DNA of 64,000 bases. It comes from Heterocephalus glaber. Taxonomy: Eukaryota; Chordata; Mammalia; Rodentia; Bathyergidae. Position numbers and translations under genes: made by a program. The notes under the pieces are model-generated. The model did no database searches, was not told the origin of the DNA, and saw only the letters and a program-made list of their open reading frames with translations. The stretch lies in assembly GCF_000247695.1 (NCBI RefSeq), contig NW_004624776.1, positions 15,405,998 through 15,469,997 of the forward strand. The letters run 5' to 3'. Positions within the stretch are counted from its first letter, which is position 1; each line of letters begins with the position of its first letter. Positions 20,840 through 32,785 of this stretch are shown here, in pieces.

Positions 20840-20910
20840 TGTATTCAATTCTGCTGTGTGACTTTAAGAAAATCACTTCTTTTCTTAAGACTTCAATTTA
20901 CTCTCATATA
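20840..20910 (+). mobile_element. MIR fragment, forward
   Basis: 'GCTGTGTGACTTTAAGAAAA' followed by 'TTAAGACTTCAATTTACTC' is the core-to-3' portion of MIR. Very diverged. Confidence 0.5.
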
Positions 20911-20918
20911 AAAGAAAG

Positions 20919-21002
20919 GGGCTGGGGATTTAGCTCAGCAGTTTTGCCACCTGCTGCGCAAGTGCAAGGACCGGAGTTCAATCCCCGGTACAAAAAAAAA
21001 AA
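20919..21002 (+). mobile_element. ID-type SINE, forward, young
   Basis: GGGCTGGGGATTTAGCTCAG opens a well-preserved copy that ends 'TTCAATCCCCGGTAC' plus a pure A-tail. It is flanked by AAAGAAAG at 20911-20918 and 21003-21010, a plausible A-rich target duplication. It landed at the end of a MIR fragment. Confidence 0.92.
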
Positions 21003-21011
21003 AAAGAAAGT

Positions 21012-21150
21012 CACTCATTCAATGCATGCCTAATGGGCAACTACCATGGACCAGAAATGCTCCCCCCACCCCAAGATGCTAGGACACAGCAGTGATCAAA
21101 TAAACTCCCTACCCACAGGGAGCTCACCTTCCAGGAAAATACCTAACAGG
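21012..21150 (-). mobile_element. L2-like fragment, reverse
   Basis: 'CACTCATTCAATGCATGCC' and 'TGGACCAGAAATGCT', then 'GATCAAATAAACTCCCTACC' and 'AGGGAGCTCACCTTCC', follow the reversed L2 3' end. Diverged. Confidence 0.45.
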
Positions 21151-21207
21151 AGTATTTAAGACTTTGAGAGGTAAGGGGTCCTCTGAAGATGAAGAGTGTA
21201 GACAACA

Positions 21208-21238
21208 TTAAAAATAATAATAAATAATAATAATAAAT
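21208..21238. repeat. (AAT)n microsatellite
   Basis: TAATAAT-type repeats, short and imperfect. Confidence 0.8.
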
Positions 21239-21349
21239 TTTCTCAAGTGTTTCCATGAAGTAAAATATCATAACTAGAATCACAAAATATTAGAACTGGA
21301 AAACATTAAAGTTCCATGCTTAATTTTACAGCTAAGGACAATAAGGTTG

Positions 21350-21580
21350 GTAGATAGTTAGGTAAGTGGATTGGATAGATAGGGTTAAGTAGATGGATGA
21401 GAGGATGGATGGATGGATGGATAGATGGATGGATAGATGGATGGATAGATGGTAGATAGGTGTTGGATGAATAATAGATGGAGGATGGATAGTGAATGGA
21501 TGGATGGATAATTGATGGAGTATAGCTGGACAGATGGATGGATGATGGATGTAAGATGGGGGGGAGGGAGAGAGAGAGAT
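21350..21580. repeat. (GGAT)n / (GATA) tetranucleotide array
   Basis: Mixed GGAT, GATA and TAGA words across about 230 bp, ending in a GGGAGAGA stretch. The Tyr/Pro/Ser-rich minus-strand frame is a translation of the repeat. Confidence 0.92.
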
Positions 21581-22424
21581 TTCAAGTCATACTATGTATA
21601 CAGTTATATTCAATTTTTCCTCACCCCAACAACACAAGGATTTCCTACAACTCCTGGATGGTTAGCAGTGTAGTCCTGAGCTGACCCTTTAGTACCTCTC
21701 AACTTCACAGAAAGAAAAGCCAAGGTGATATATTTATGTGATGGAAATTTGCAAACACTACACATCAGGACTTTTCTTCTTTCATGTTTTTGGAAGCCAG
21801 TTGTTTTATATTTATAGCATTCCACTAATCTGAAGTTCCTTTCAATCCTGTGCTCAAGAGGTTTTGCATCATCTGGTCCTATTAAAAGAATTAATAGGTC
21901 CTCTGAGAATTATCCTCATTTTAATAATTGAAGGGGAAACCAGAAAAACGAACTCTCATTCCAAAAGTTCTGCTCCTCTGTGTCTTGGGTTAATGTGAAG
22001 GTTTGCTTCAACAAAATTCTCAGTCTCTAGAACTTGTCTAGTCATTTGAGTGTGAGAATCTTTTTTTAGTTTTATTTAATTGCCTCCAGCTGCAAGAATC
22101 CTTTTTGCCTCTGATCTATTGAAACCAGCTTTTTGGTTAACCTCCCTGTTTATTTAAACTCCAAACCCACAGACTGTTTTTCCTTCTTTTGTTTTATCTT
22201 CTGATTCAGACACTGGAAAGGTGGGATGGAGGAGGTGGCCCAGAAGCTATGAGGATAGCCCAGATTACCAAAGGGATGCAGTCTCTCAGGCACCAAGGCT
22301 CGTTTCTTCTGAGGAGGAGGGAAAAGGTTTTAGATCCAACTCTTATGGACATTGCTGATCAAGCAGTTTCAGCAAGACCGAACAGCCCAGAAACTGAAGT
22401 TCATGTTGAACCAGCACTTTGATC
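21581..22424. other. Unique sequence, no gene seen
   Basis: No exon or repeat that I can name. The 77-codon frame at 22189-22422 has no known motif. Confidence 0.4.
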
Positions 22425-22500
22425 TTACATGACCTTGAATAAGTCACCTGCCCTCTTTTAACCTTGAATTTCTCCCAGAGGGATAAAAGTTATGGAATCA
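22425..22500 (+). mobile_element. MIR fragment, forward
   Basis: 'CATGACCTTGAATAAGTCAC' then 'TAACCTTGAATTTCTCC' and 'GGGATAAAAGTTATGG' match the MIR 3' half. Diverged. Confidence 0.5.
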
Positions 22501-23116
22501 GATACCTCTCGGCTATGTTTGGCTCTAAAATTCTTTGATTCTCAGAGGTAAATTCAACTTTCCTACCTCAAGGCTCTCCTTGTTTAGGCAGAGTGTGTAA
22601 CCAATGCCACTCAAATCCTGGAACTTCCCAAAAAAAGGTGAATTTACACAATAGTGTTCCAATTACAGGGCAGCCTCTATTACAGATGGATCAGAGCCTA
22701 AAAGAGAACCCCACAGTGGTCAGTGGCTTTTAGTAAAAGAAACAGAGCACACCTGACTCTTGGTGGCTGTATCACAGCCTCCTCCACTCTCCAGCTCCAT
22801 GGGCTACCTGTGACCTCAGTCACAAGCAGGGTGATATGACATGACTTCCCATCCCTCAGAAGACAGGACGCAGAATGTGGGAATGGATCTCAGGCACATG
22901 AAGAGATTTTTTTAAAAAGACAATGTAGAATCTGACCATGTGAACAGAGAAAATAATATAAGAGATAATTAGCCTTAGAGCCAAAACCCTGGGGGCATTT
23001 ACTCTAGGTATCAACAGACACCCAAATCTTACTAGTGTCACAGCGGCACAGATGATTTTAATAATAAGTAGCCAAGAAATAGCTTAAAATGATTCATAAG
23101 ATTTTTATTTAGATAG
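22501..23116. other. Unique sequence, no gene seen
   Basis: Nothing recognisable. Confidence 0.4.
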
Positions 23117-23483
23117 TGTTATGGGAAATGTCCCTTAAGAGTCCCCTGTGTTCAGAGGTGTGGTTTTTCCAAGGTGATTGGATCATGGGGGCACTATACT
23201 CATCAGTAGATTAATCCATTGATGAATGTATAGTTTAATGTGCTGTTAGGGGGTATGGCCTGATTGGAAGAGATGAATGGCTGGGAATGTGCTCTGGAAG
23301 TATATTCTTGCCCACAGCTCTTCCCTTCTCTCTCTGCTTCCTGGCTGCCATGATATTAGCATGACCTACTATCATGTCATTTGTGCCTTGAACCCAGCCA
23401 ACTGTGGACTGAACCCCCTGAAACAGTGAGCCTTTAAGTTTCCACTGTGTAGTATTTTGTACCAGCAACAGGTAAGTGACCAC
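23117..23483 (+). mobile_element. MaLR-type LTR, forward
   Basis: Starts TGTTATGGGAAATG. 'GATTGGATCATGGGGGCAC', 'ACTCATCAGTAGATTAATCC' and 'CTGCTTCCTGGCTGCCATG' follow the same order as the LTR at 15231. The 3' end is decayed. Frames inside it are not genes. Confidence 0.75.
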
Positions 23484-23984
23484 TACATGTGGGAAATTTT
23501 ACTTTTTAAATCACAACTGTTTTTCAACATAATAAAAGTTTTTATACTTAAATGAGTGCATTCTAAAGAACTATTTTTTAAAATCCTCTTATATGGGAAA
23601 ACTTTTCAAATAGTCCCAGCTTCTGCCCCAGGAATGCCCCTACAGATGACATCTACCTGATGAAGACAAACTTGTGAGAATTTAATCTTCATGACATAAA
23701 ACAAAAGCAGAAGGTAATCTATCTCCAAAAGACAGGCATAGGACTGACCAAAGCATCCTGAGGGATCAGAGTTCATAGACCTCGTTTGCAACCAAGAAGG
23801 AATAAGTGGAATACCGAAAGCTTGGCTTAGGTTCCTGGTTATGGACCATTTGTGCCAACAGCAACAGTCAAACACTTGTTAGATATGTCTCTATAATTCC
23901 GTATGGTTCTAAGGTAATCTCAGTTCTTGGTGTGTAGATTGAAGAAAAGTGAGTGAAAAGAATGTACTTACATTTTCTTCCTCT
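23484..23984. other. Unique sequence, no gene seen
   Basis: Nothing recognisable. The 89-codon minus frame at 23606-23875 is not protein-like to me. Confidence 0.4.
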
Positions 23985-24095
23985 GTATGATGAGGCTGAT
24001 GACACCTGACAGAATTATTTGGATGATTAAATTAGATAAAAGACTATTTGTAACATACTTGGTACAATAGTAAGCTTATGTTAAATGTGACTCCG
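23985..24095 (+). mobile_element. Possible MIR 3' fragment
   Basis: 'CTCTGTATGATGAGGCTGATG' and 'GGATGATTAAATTAGATAAA' resemble the MIR tail ('...AATGGGGATAATAAT...GAGGATTAAATGAG'). Weak. Confidence 0.35.
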
Positions 24096-25024
24096 CCTCC
24101 TTGAACCTGCAGTAACTTTCATGGCTAAGTCTTAAAAAAAAAAAAAAATACAACTACATGCTAGTAAGTAAACTTTGTATCTACAAAGAAGATTATAAAA
24201 TTTGAGTAGTTTAAAAGTCATGTTGCATGTAAAAGGGCATAAATCTTTCTCCTGGAGAACACAAGCGTCTCTACAGCTAGATGACTTCTGTTGGAGAGCA
24301 GAGGTCCCCCCAAGGTCCAGGGCTTGCTGTTTCATAGTCGCCTGCTAGAGGAGGCCTGGCTGCTTCTGGAGCTCTGGGGAGGGTCCTATCAGCTCTATTA
24401 CCCCTGGCTGCTGCACAAAGAAATTGAGGCACCCCTGGGAAAGCCCCCTTCCTGGCCCCCATGATATACAGTCACTTCTTGTGCTGGCTGTCACCCTGGA
24501 ATGCTCTTTCAACTCAGTTGACCAAGATCCAGGGCCATCCCTTGACAAAAACAGTAAATAAGTAATGTATTTACTCTGAGTCCCCTTTTTTCACCCTTAC
24601 CCCATTTATTATAGCTTTTAGCTCCTAATTTTGCTCACAGCACTTATCCTAGACTCACATCCTTATTGCTCCACTGTGCTTTAAAAACTCTGCTCCTTCA
24701 TTTTCTCTATTAAGCTGCTTTTAGTTTGATGTTAGAAAACTCTTCATTAGACTAATTGATTCTAAGATATGGACTTACTGCCACTTAAGAGGAGTGCCAG
24801 CCTGTTAAAAGAAAATCTTGTAGATCACTGATGATAGAAATTCTGGCAGGGAAAAGTGAAATTAAGAATTTCTGGACACTCTGGAACAGATTGCTTTTCA
24901 GGGAGACATCTTGAAACGTCTGGACACCCTTCCCAGGAAGAAGGACCTGCTCCCCAGCTCCTCTTTCCTTTTTATAGCACTGTAAAGCCTCCCTTTTGCT
25001 TCTGACTTTCAGCACCCCTAGCTG
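24096..25024. other. Unique sequence, no gene seen
   Basis: An A-run at 24134-24147. The GC-richer part at 24290-24540 carries two overlapping minus frames with no recognisable motif. No RNA gene seen. Confidence 0.4.
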
Positions 25025-25115
25025 ATGCATCCACACAGGAACCTATGCACAAAGCATACATGTACACATAAGAATGCATGGTATACACACATGTACACAT
25101 ACACACATGAGCACC
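25025..25115. repeat. Low-grade CA/CATA-rich simple stretch
   Basis: Words such as ACACAT and CATACA recur without a fixed period. A decayed microsatellite. Confidence 0.55.
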
Positions 25116-25771
25116 CAGACGCCTACTGGGCAATCTGTGCTGCAGAAGGTTCACAGGCACCATCCATTACCCAGCACGTGTACTGTGATGGGAGACACTG
25201 TGTAGTATCTGTGTGTTTCTCCTCGGACTTTGCTTAAGCAAAATAATTCATCTCATGTATCATCTGACTCACAAAAAAAGCCATTATCCAGTGTGGGGCA
25301 GACCTACTCCTAGAGACAGCAATTAGCTGAATCCTCATCCCTATGAGAGCTGCAGGTTTGGCTTCACCTCCCACCACATCTTCTTTTTGGGTTCTCTCAA
25401 GACCCAAAACAAGAGGATCTCTTGGCATCTGGGCTATTTTGGCACTGTCTTCCCTCCCCTGCATCTCTCCCAGCCAAGACCTCTGTCTGGGAGTGTGTGT
25501 TGGAGGAGGGAACGTTCGAGTCTGGTTGCTGGCTGCATGCCACCAGTGTGGAGGGTGTCCTGTCCTTTGCACCACATGGCTTGTTGTCACTCACACTTCA
25601 GCGACATCTTGTCTACGGAGCTGCAGTAGAAACCACTCTGGTGCCACCCCTACATGACCCCATACAGCCAGCCCTAACAGGGTTCACTAGGAAAAGAAGC
25701 CCAGCATCTGTAGCAGCTTAGGGTTGGGAAGCTGTCACCCAGCTCCTTCATGAGTTAAAAATAAAAGCAGC
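25116..25771. other. Unique sequence, no gene seen
   Basis: Several overlapping frames on both strands at 25234-25721 arise from one GC-richer stretch. They lack domains and contradict each other. Confidence 0.4.
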
Positions 25772-25798
25772 TGTTGTTGTTGTTGTTGTTGTTGTTGT
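25772..25798. repeat. (GTT)n microsatellite
   Basis: About nine uninterrupted GTT units. Confidence 0.92.
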
Positions 25799-26479
25799 CA
25801 TCATTGTGTTGTCTTTTCTATTCTTTCTTTCTTTTCTTTTTTTTTTAAATTAGGGGAAAGAGGAGAAAGAGCTCAGTAACTTGATCCTCCCCTAAACCCT
25901 ATCCTGCTCTGAGTATAATCAGGTAATATCCATTACACAAAGAATTTCAAAGGTTCCTTTTCTGAGACTCTCAGTCACAATGCTGCCCATTGTTTATACT
26001 TTAATTAACTTCTGTTTTACTGATTTATTTTTTAAAAAAGAGAGAGATGAATTAGCCTTATGCTTGGAGTTGAATTATTGCAATTTGAAACTCCTCATAC
26101 CTATCTTGAGAACTTCAAAGAACAGCCAAGATTGTTTATGTGCAGGAAATCAAATTAGCAGGACTATTACAGTGGCTTAATGGTGCAGGGTGGTCAGGCT
26201 GATGAGAAACAGTAATTGCAAAGCACTGCTATCCAGCCTCAGCTGGCATCCAACTATTTCAAAGCAATTCTCAACAGCAAGTGGCTTTGTGGGCTTCTGC
26301 CTACATGCTTACAAGAGGAAGGCTGCCCTGCTGTTGGCATATGTAAAATCCCATCAATTTCTCATGGAGAAGTCCAAAGCAAAGGGAAGGAAGAGGATCT
26401 CGTAGAGGTTGAATGTGGGAGGAAAAATATTTCTAAATCTCATGCATGGAGAAAATAAGTTGAAAAAATAAGCATATTT
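25799..26479. other. Unique sequence; 26060-26270 conserved-looking
   Basis: A T-rich stretch at 25815-25850. 'TTATTGCAATTTGAAACTCC', 'GATTGTTTATGTGC' (forkhead-like) and 'ACAGTAATTGCAAAGC' are reminiscent of a conserved non-coding element. No exon seen. Confidence 0.35.
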
Positions 26480-27050
26480 GAATGTGTAATGAAAAATAAC
26501 TTGCATATTTCAAAAAAGATAAATACTGGTCCATTCAGAAATAAAACACCACAGGCCATGGAATATGCACTGGAAATCTAAAGAAGGCTGGCTGACCGCA
26601 TCTCAGCAGCTCCCGAGAGGAGTAATTATATTCTAGTGTCAGCACATCCTCTTTCCACATTGGCCATACACATCAAAAAGAAATGGTTATTTTGGACTCT
26701 TAGGCAACTATGAGGAAACATAAGCATTGAAGACTTCAAAATGTCCTCCTGGAAGTCATATGCCCTGATTAATAGCCTTGTCCAAAAGTTTGTGTGCATA
26801 AAAATTTAATAAAAGGATGTGTTCAATATGAGCCACAATGATGCCTGGTAAGGATTGTCTAATAAAATAAAATATGGATCTAATAAAAATAATCATGGAT
26901 TCAAAAGCCTTTAGCTCTTTATGACCAGAAAATAACTGCATTAAATCTGCTTCGAATGATGTACTTGCTACAGTTAGCACAATGTCTCTACAGCAAGTGC
27001 CAAGCCAAACCTTCCAAACCATCCTCATGGCTCTCCCAAACGCTCAGGTG
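26480..27050. promoter_or_regulatory. Candidate conserved non-coding element
   Basis: Repeat-free, with clustered factor-like words: 'GAGGAGTAATTATATTC' (homeodomain), 'TTTAATAAAAGG' and 'CTAATAAAATAAAATATGG' (Hox/CDX-like), and 'CACATTGGCCATAC' (NFI/CCAAT-like). The 90-codon minus frame across it is not protein-like. Texture-based inference only. Confidence 0.3.
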
Positions 27051-27439
27051 GTAAGCTGTAAAAGGGAGTAAACCAGAACAGAAAATAAACTTTCTAAGCA
27101 GCAAAGCATAAATTACCACACTCTAATCCTTAGTTGTTAAAATGAACAGATCCTCCGGAACAAACCTTTTCCTGTAACACTAAAATACGTAATTCAGTGT
27201 CTTAAGCTTCTATAAAGAGTGGCCAAAACTAAAGCCTTAATAGAAGCGGTCAGACAGCAGTCTTGCAGAATCTGATACAGGCCTTAAAAACATTAAGCTG
27301 TAATGGATTGGCCTCTGCGTAAGTTAGAACAACTCAACATGTGCCTAGAAATCAGGCTGATTCTGAAGAGTTCTATGAGATGGGCTATAGAGAAATTCCA
27401 TAAACTATTTCTCTTTGAGGCTATAATAAGAGGAATTTT
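27051..27439. other. Unique sequence, no gene seen
   Basis: No exon or repeat recognised. Confidence 0.4.
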
Positions 27440-27605
27440 GGAACTGAAGGTAGATATTTAGGTTGTAGTCCTGGCTTCCTTCAGCTGAGCTGTGTGACCT
27501 TGAATAATTTTATACAAACCTCAGTATCTATAAAATGAGAATAAAAACTCACCTCCTCAGGGCTGTTATGAATATCAAGTGAAAGGACATTGTAAACTGA
27601 AAACA
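27440..27605 (+). mobile_element. MIR, forward
   Basis: 'GTCCTGGCTTCCTTCAGCTG', 'GAGCTGTGTGACCTTGAAT', 'CTCAGTATCTATAAAATGAG' and 'GGGCTGTTATGAATATCAAG' run through the MIR core and 3' end in order. The best MIR in the window. Confidence 0.75.
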
Positions 27606-28488
27606 TTATATACATGCCAGAGTTTTGTGTTAATAGGGAATTTAAACTGTCAAGGTATTTTTGAAACTTTCTGCTACTTAAAGCTTTATTTTTAATGCTT
27701 CTTTATATGGAAATGAAGAGAAACATTTTTTTCAGTCAGGAAATTCATCGACAGAGACAAATATTTAGGGGCCTATCTTACAGTGTATTTGAAAAAACTA
27801 AACTTTTCAAGTATTGACATTTAAATAACAATTATGTGTAAGTACAAAATATGACAGGAAGTGATAGCTTATATTAAGGGGTTATATTGGTTCACTGTTA
27901 CTCTATTTTTATGTGTGAATTTGAATAAGTTCACCCATTTTAGAAGGAGAAAATTTAGAGATTAAGATAGCATTTTATATTGGACCATTTAGTTCTGGGT
28001 TATATAGTTTAAACTCATTCAAAAATTTTTATAAAGGCAGGCATGTTTTTAAATGAAGATTTTGCCTAGATAACACACTCATAGTAAATAAACATCTACT
28101 CTCAAAAACAGAAATAAAGAAATAAAAAATAAATAAATAAAAATTTAACATTAAGGCTTTTACCAATCCCACAGAAAAGTTTAATTTCATGCTTTAACAA
28201 ATAATAAAATTAAGAGTGGATATGTACTGTTAATAGTATGAAAGTGATTTTTCCAAAAAAAACACCTCATTAAAAAGTAGAAAGTAGTATCATCTTCATT
28301 TACTATTTGGGAAAAAGCCGATTGGGAATTAGAAAAATTTTCCCTCTCTTAGTGGAGGAGAGTCACGCTCTTAGTGGAGGAGAGTTTAGTTTGGTTTGTT
28401 TGTTTGCTTTTTACCTATGGTGCCTTTTCAGCTGTCAATTTTCAAATGAGAAGAAACAGGACTATTTTGATTATGTATTTGTTTGGGG
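27606..28488. other. AT-rich sequence, no gene seen
   Basis: A/T-rich with an AAATAAATAA stretch at 28115-28145. A small direct duplication of 'CTCTTAGTGGAGGAGAGT' occurs around 28344-28386. No gene. Confidence 0.45.
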
Positions 28489-28567
28489 GTTTTTTGGTAC
28501 TGGGGATCGAACTCAGGGCCTTGCTCTTGCCAGGCAGGCACTGTGCTGCTGAGCTACATTCCCGGCC
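28489..28567 (-). mobile_element. ID-type SINE, reverse
   Basis: 'TTGGTACTGGGGATCGAACT' to 'GAGCTACATTCCCGGCC'. Moderately diverged reverse copy. The three overlapping forward frames across it are translations of the SINE. Confidence 0.85.
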
Positions 28568-28988
28568 TAAGCATTTGTTTTCTTACATTATTCAATAAGA
28601 ACATTTTGAGACATATCTCAAATCAAAATCAAACTATCAGGCTTAAAACACCTGCACAAATCAGAGTCAAGTTCCAATTACAGGTACCTAAAGAAACATA
28701 TGTCCCTCCATTAAAGGTTAAATGAGAGATTCATCCATGACTTTTTTAAATCTCAAAAGATTTTGATCCATGGAGAAAGATTTCAACAGAAAATCAAAAG
28801 AAAGCCTTTCTATCTGGGAGAATGAAGTGGACTGGTCACCATCCATGGATGCTGTTGGACCAGCCTGTCCTGAGGGCAGAAACCAACCAAGATAGATGGA
28901 ACACATTTCCAGAAAGCAAAGGACCAGGCAAGAATAGTCAGAACTAAAGAGGGTAGATGTTTAGCAGAATGAAGAGAACTGTGTAGGA
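28568..28988. other. Unique sequence, no gene seen
   Basis: Nothing recognisable. Confidence 0.4.
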
Positions 28989-29281
28989 TGTTTTAGTCCA
29001 TAGTTAGTTGGCTCTGTTTTTTTGAGGTCTGTGGTGATACAGTACATTGTAGCAGGAACCATGTCATGGAGTAAAGCTGTTTATCTCCTAGCTGGGATAA
29101 GAAAAAGAATGAGGGAGACACCAAGGTCTCACAGTTCCTTTCAAAGGCCTACCCCCAGTGACCCAAGCTCTCCAGCTAGGCTTCGCCTCCTGAAGTCTTC
29201 ACCACCTCCCAACAGCACCAAGCTGGGGACTGAGCAGCAAGCACTGACCTTCAGGGACCATTCCAGATCCAAACTGTAGCA
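28989..29281 (-). mobile_element. MaLR-type LTR, reverse
   Basis: Starts TGTTTTAGTCC. 'CCCCAGTGACCCAAGCTC', 'GTCTTCACCACCTCCCAAC' and 'GGGACCATTCCAGATCC' parallel the reverse copies at 1682 and 60035. Ends '...AAACTGTAGCA'. Confidence 0.7.
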
Positions 29282-30180
29282 AGAACTTCACAAGATAGGC
29301 ATTAAACAGAGTAGAGAGATCTTAAGCTGAATAAAGTCTGAACCACACACCTCAAAGAATAGAATCAGAAACAGTGACCATCTAAGCTCTTTATATCTCT
29401 AGGCTCTTTAACAGCATTCCACAGGTAGTACACTAGTTATTGGTGTTTTATCTGACAGAGGATCCCCCTTAAGCTCAGACCCCTTTCGGGAAGTGACTCT
29501 TGAAATCAAAAAGTAAATGAGAACAGGGAGAAATACAATCCTTCCCCTGCCTCCCAGAATGGCAAGCACAAAGGGTCAATACAGTGAGATCAGGCCTGTG
29601 CACCCCAGTGTAGAAAGAAGATGGTTAAGACTTTGCTATCATAGCTAATGCATAACTGGCATCGGCTATTTACTGCTTGAGTTAGACAAAAGAATCATTT
29701 CCAAAGGCAGACGTTGGATAAAGATTTAGAATCAAGTGAACATAAAGAAATTAAATATTACTGAAACAAGAAACTAATATCCCAGTGGGTAAAAAAAGAA
29801 CTTGAGCAGAAAATCAGACCACCCAAGAAGCATAGCCTTGGTCAAATCAAAAGGAGGGCTAATTCCTTGACCAAACTTGGCTAAGGATTTTCGTAATTTG
29901 GTGAGGTTAAACAAATAAATACTAATTTCACAACCATAATTCTACCTAAGTTAACAGTATAGTTATGCTATTTTGTTTTCTTGACTAATTCTTCAATTAG
30001 TTAATCTGGCTTCATCATGCAATAGGTAGTAAAGGAATCCATTCAGTTACTGTTATAGAGGTATTTAAACTATTTCAGTAAAGATGTTTCCAAATCAGGT
30101 TAGCACTTGAGGCTATATGAAGGCTTATTATATCATAACCAAACAATTTCTGCCCCATGGGCCTCTTTATATGAGTGAAC
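29282..30180. other. Unique sequence, no gene seen
   Basis: AT-rich and of no recognised class. Confidence 0.4.
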
Positions 30181-30219
30181 GGATGGATGGATGGATGGAT
30201 GGATGGATTGATGGATGGG
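30181..30219. repeat. (GGAT)n microsatellite
   Basis: About nine GGAT units with one change. Shorter than the array at 21350. Confidence 0.92.
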
Positions 30220-32035
30220 CTGATATGGAGAGAGAAGTCCAAGTGGATGAGCAATAGAAACAGATCAGAGAAATGAAAAAGAGGAAAGAGAGGCAGGGGA
30301 GAAAGGTACCATTACCACCTATACCTTCAAACTTGGCTTATTCTTCACTTTTTATGTATCATTATACAATAGTATGTTTCAATATGTTTCTGTTTCCTTC
30401 CCGTAACTTTCAACCTATAAGTTCCCAGATGGTAGGGCAGACCTCCTTAAAGTCTATCCGTAAAGGAACAAATGCAAAACCACATGTAGATAATAGATTC
30501 TTCTAAAATCTGGGGGCTTGATGAGATGGTGAATCTAATACTACTTAAGCCACCGAGAGATAATTTGGATTAGGTTTTGTCACAAAGGGCAAGGATGCAA
30601 TTTCTACCCTAAAATTCCAGTGAGACATTACCACTAGAAGGCAGGTTTACAGACACAGTTCAGTCAGTAAGAACTAGAGAAATAAATAATCCTTGAAAAT
30701 TCAAGTGTGATATGATGACAAGAGCTTACTTCCACATTCCCTCAAACAGGACCCCCTGAAATGAAACCATATAAAATAAGAAATTCAGCACAACCAAAAC
30801 AATAACAGATGTACTTTAAGTGTTCCCAGACCTAAACACCTTGGAAGGCTGAGGCCGCATTCATTAAAACTGATCCCTATCTTAAACAACTTTGACACTT
30901 CATCTTGGGTTTAGTAGTGAGCAACGAAGGTCTTTGAAGAAATCTACACCAGGCCAGCTAAACTCTGTCTACCATACAGACTTTTTCTGACCTTTTATTT
31001 TTATATCACTTGTTCCAGTTTTGTCAAAATCATGGAGGTTTTCAAATGATGGTTCATTGTAATGACGTTTGAAAGCCAAGAAGACCTACATGATCAAATC
31101 AAAAGGAGCCTGTACTTTAAACAGCAATTTTGTGGAGTTAGAGAAGCCCCCACTCCTACCTGGGCCTCCACTTGGGCGGTGGTTTGAAAGTTCCATGTGC
31201 TCATTCTGAGCAAGGAACCCTCTGTCTCCCCCAGTACAGTGCCGTACTTCATTAATATCTCAAGGTCAATTTTACCTTTTATCACGTCTTCACGTGGTGA
31301 GTGTACAGTACACGTTATTTACTGACTTTTGTGCACCTGAAGGCTTAGGCAATGTCTTGAAATATACTTTAGAATGTTGCTGAAATGATTTCCATGCTGC
31401 AGGAGGAGGAAGGGAGAGATCTATGGGTAATCAGAGGTCAGAGTTCTGGGATCGAAAGCCACACCTGGACATCGTCATCCTGAGAAGAGGGATTCCAGCC
31501 AAACAGGATTGGGCCTTCTAGAGGGCCACTTTTGTCCAGAAATTCTGTCTCAGGCTTTACCCTTCTGCCATCTGTCACCATGTGATGTGGCAGAGATGGA
31601 GTTTCCCAGGTCTGACAGTGGCTTTAGCACGTCACAGGGAGCCTGTTCTTTACTATATTCAGCTGAAAATGCTCACTGCTACTCATTCAAAGGGAATAGG
31701 ACCCTTAGATTGTTTGTCTATTTGTGTGCCTCTCTGTTTTTCACCAAAAATCTCTAACAAGAATACTTTAACCAAAAGAAATGTTATGACAACCATTGAC
31801 TTGTGCAAAGATAACTACATGCACCTTTGTTTTTAATGGACTATAGGTGTTAATGGATTGAACAGCTTTACAAATTGCTAGGCTCTTTAAAAAATGGAGA
31901 CTGTTCTTCAAGAAGCCAGGCCTGCCCTAGGACAGCAGGTCCTACCTCATCACTAAGCCAAATCCACACCCTGGAGCATCATAGGCTCCAGGTGTGTGTG
32001 GGGGTGTGTGTTTGCAAAAAGTGCTGGCTCCAAGT
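30220..32035. other. Unique sequence, no gene seen
   Basis: No exon or RNA gene recognised. A GT-rich stretch at 31990-32015 abuts the minisatellite. Open frames here are short and featureless. Confidence 0.4.
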
Positions 32036-32473
32036 CCAGAGACAATCAGAATTTATACTATCTATCAGTGAATGTGTGTCTAAATCCAGAGACAATCAGC
32101 ATTTATACTACCTATCTATGAATGTGGTCTAAATCCAGAGACAATCAGAATTTATACTATCTNNNNNNNNNNNNNNNNNNNNNNNNNNNNNNNNNNNNNN
32201 NNNNNNNNNNNNNNNNNNNNNNNNNNNNNNNNNNNNNNNNNNNNNNNNNNNNNNNNNNNNNNNNNNNNNNNNNNNNNNNNNNNNNNNNNNNNNNNNNNNN
32301 NNNNNNNNNNNNNNNNNATGAATGTGTGTCTAAATCCAGAGACAATCAGTATTTATACTACCTATCTATGAATGTGGTCTAAATCCAGAGACAATCAGAA
32401 TTTATACTATCTGTGAATGTGCCTCTAAATCCAGAGACAATCAGAATTTATACTATCATCTGTGAATGTGCAT
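32036..32473 (+). repeat. 49-50 bp minisatellite with alternating units
   Basis: The unit begins CCAGAGACAATCAG and continues 'ATTTATACTA', ending 'GAATGTG...TCTAAAT'. Before the gap, a 50-bp unit (…TGTGTGTCTAAAT) is followed by a 49-bp unit (…TGTGGTCTAAAT). After the gap a TGTGTGTCT end is again followed by a TGTGGTCT unit. The last units shrink to about 46-48 bp. The alternation suggests a dimer of about 99 bp. The apparent reading frames are artefacts. Confidence 0.92.
32163..32317. other. Assembly gap, 155 N, inside minisatellite
   Basis: 155 N with array units on both sides, so the true array length is unknown. Confidence 0.95.
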
Positions 32474-32659
32474 CTCACTGAGAAGCTAGTGCCCCCAAAC
32501 AGCCACATTGCAGGCAGTAGGTCAAATGTCGGCCCCAAAGTCTCCAGCTTGCACTACCAGGTTACCAGTGACTTCTTGGGATGTGCTGGGTTATGCTCTG
32601 ATGTCAGATGCAGTCAGGGGCCAGCCTCGCCCCCACTGTTTTCATGTGAGAGCTGAAGC
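32474..32659. other. Flank of the minisatellite, no gene seen
   Basis: Nothing recognisable. Confidence 0.4.
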
Positions 32660-32785
32660 ACAGTAGTACCAGTACTGCCTGGGGAATTGTCAGAAATGTA
32701 GAATTCTGAATTCTGCTCCAAACTGGCTGGAATAGCATCCACCTGTCAGTAAGATCCTTAGGTGACACATGTGTACATTGACATT
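32660..32785 (+). mobile_element. MER5A-like hAT relic
   Basis: 'ACTGCCTGGGGAATTGTCAG' and 'AAATGTAGAATTCTGAATTC' resemble the MER5A text around 'CACCTGGGAACTTGTTAGAA'. Non-autonomous and old. 3' limit uncertain. Confidence 0.5.

Noticed and set aside
21350..21580. Regular repeats considered as a CRISPR-like array
   Set aside because: Tetranucleotide microsatellite in a mammalian genome, without spacer-like unique segments.
32122..32382. Open frames crossing the N gap
   Set aside because: They consist of minisatellite translation and X residues.
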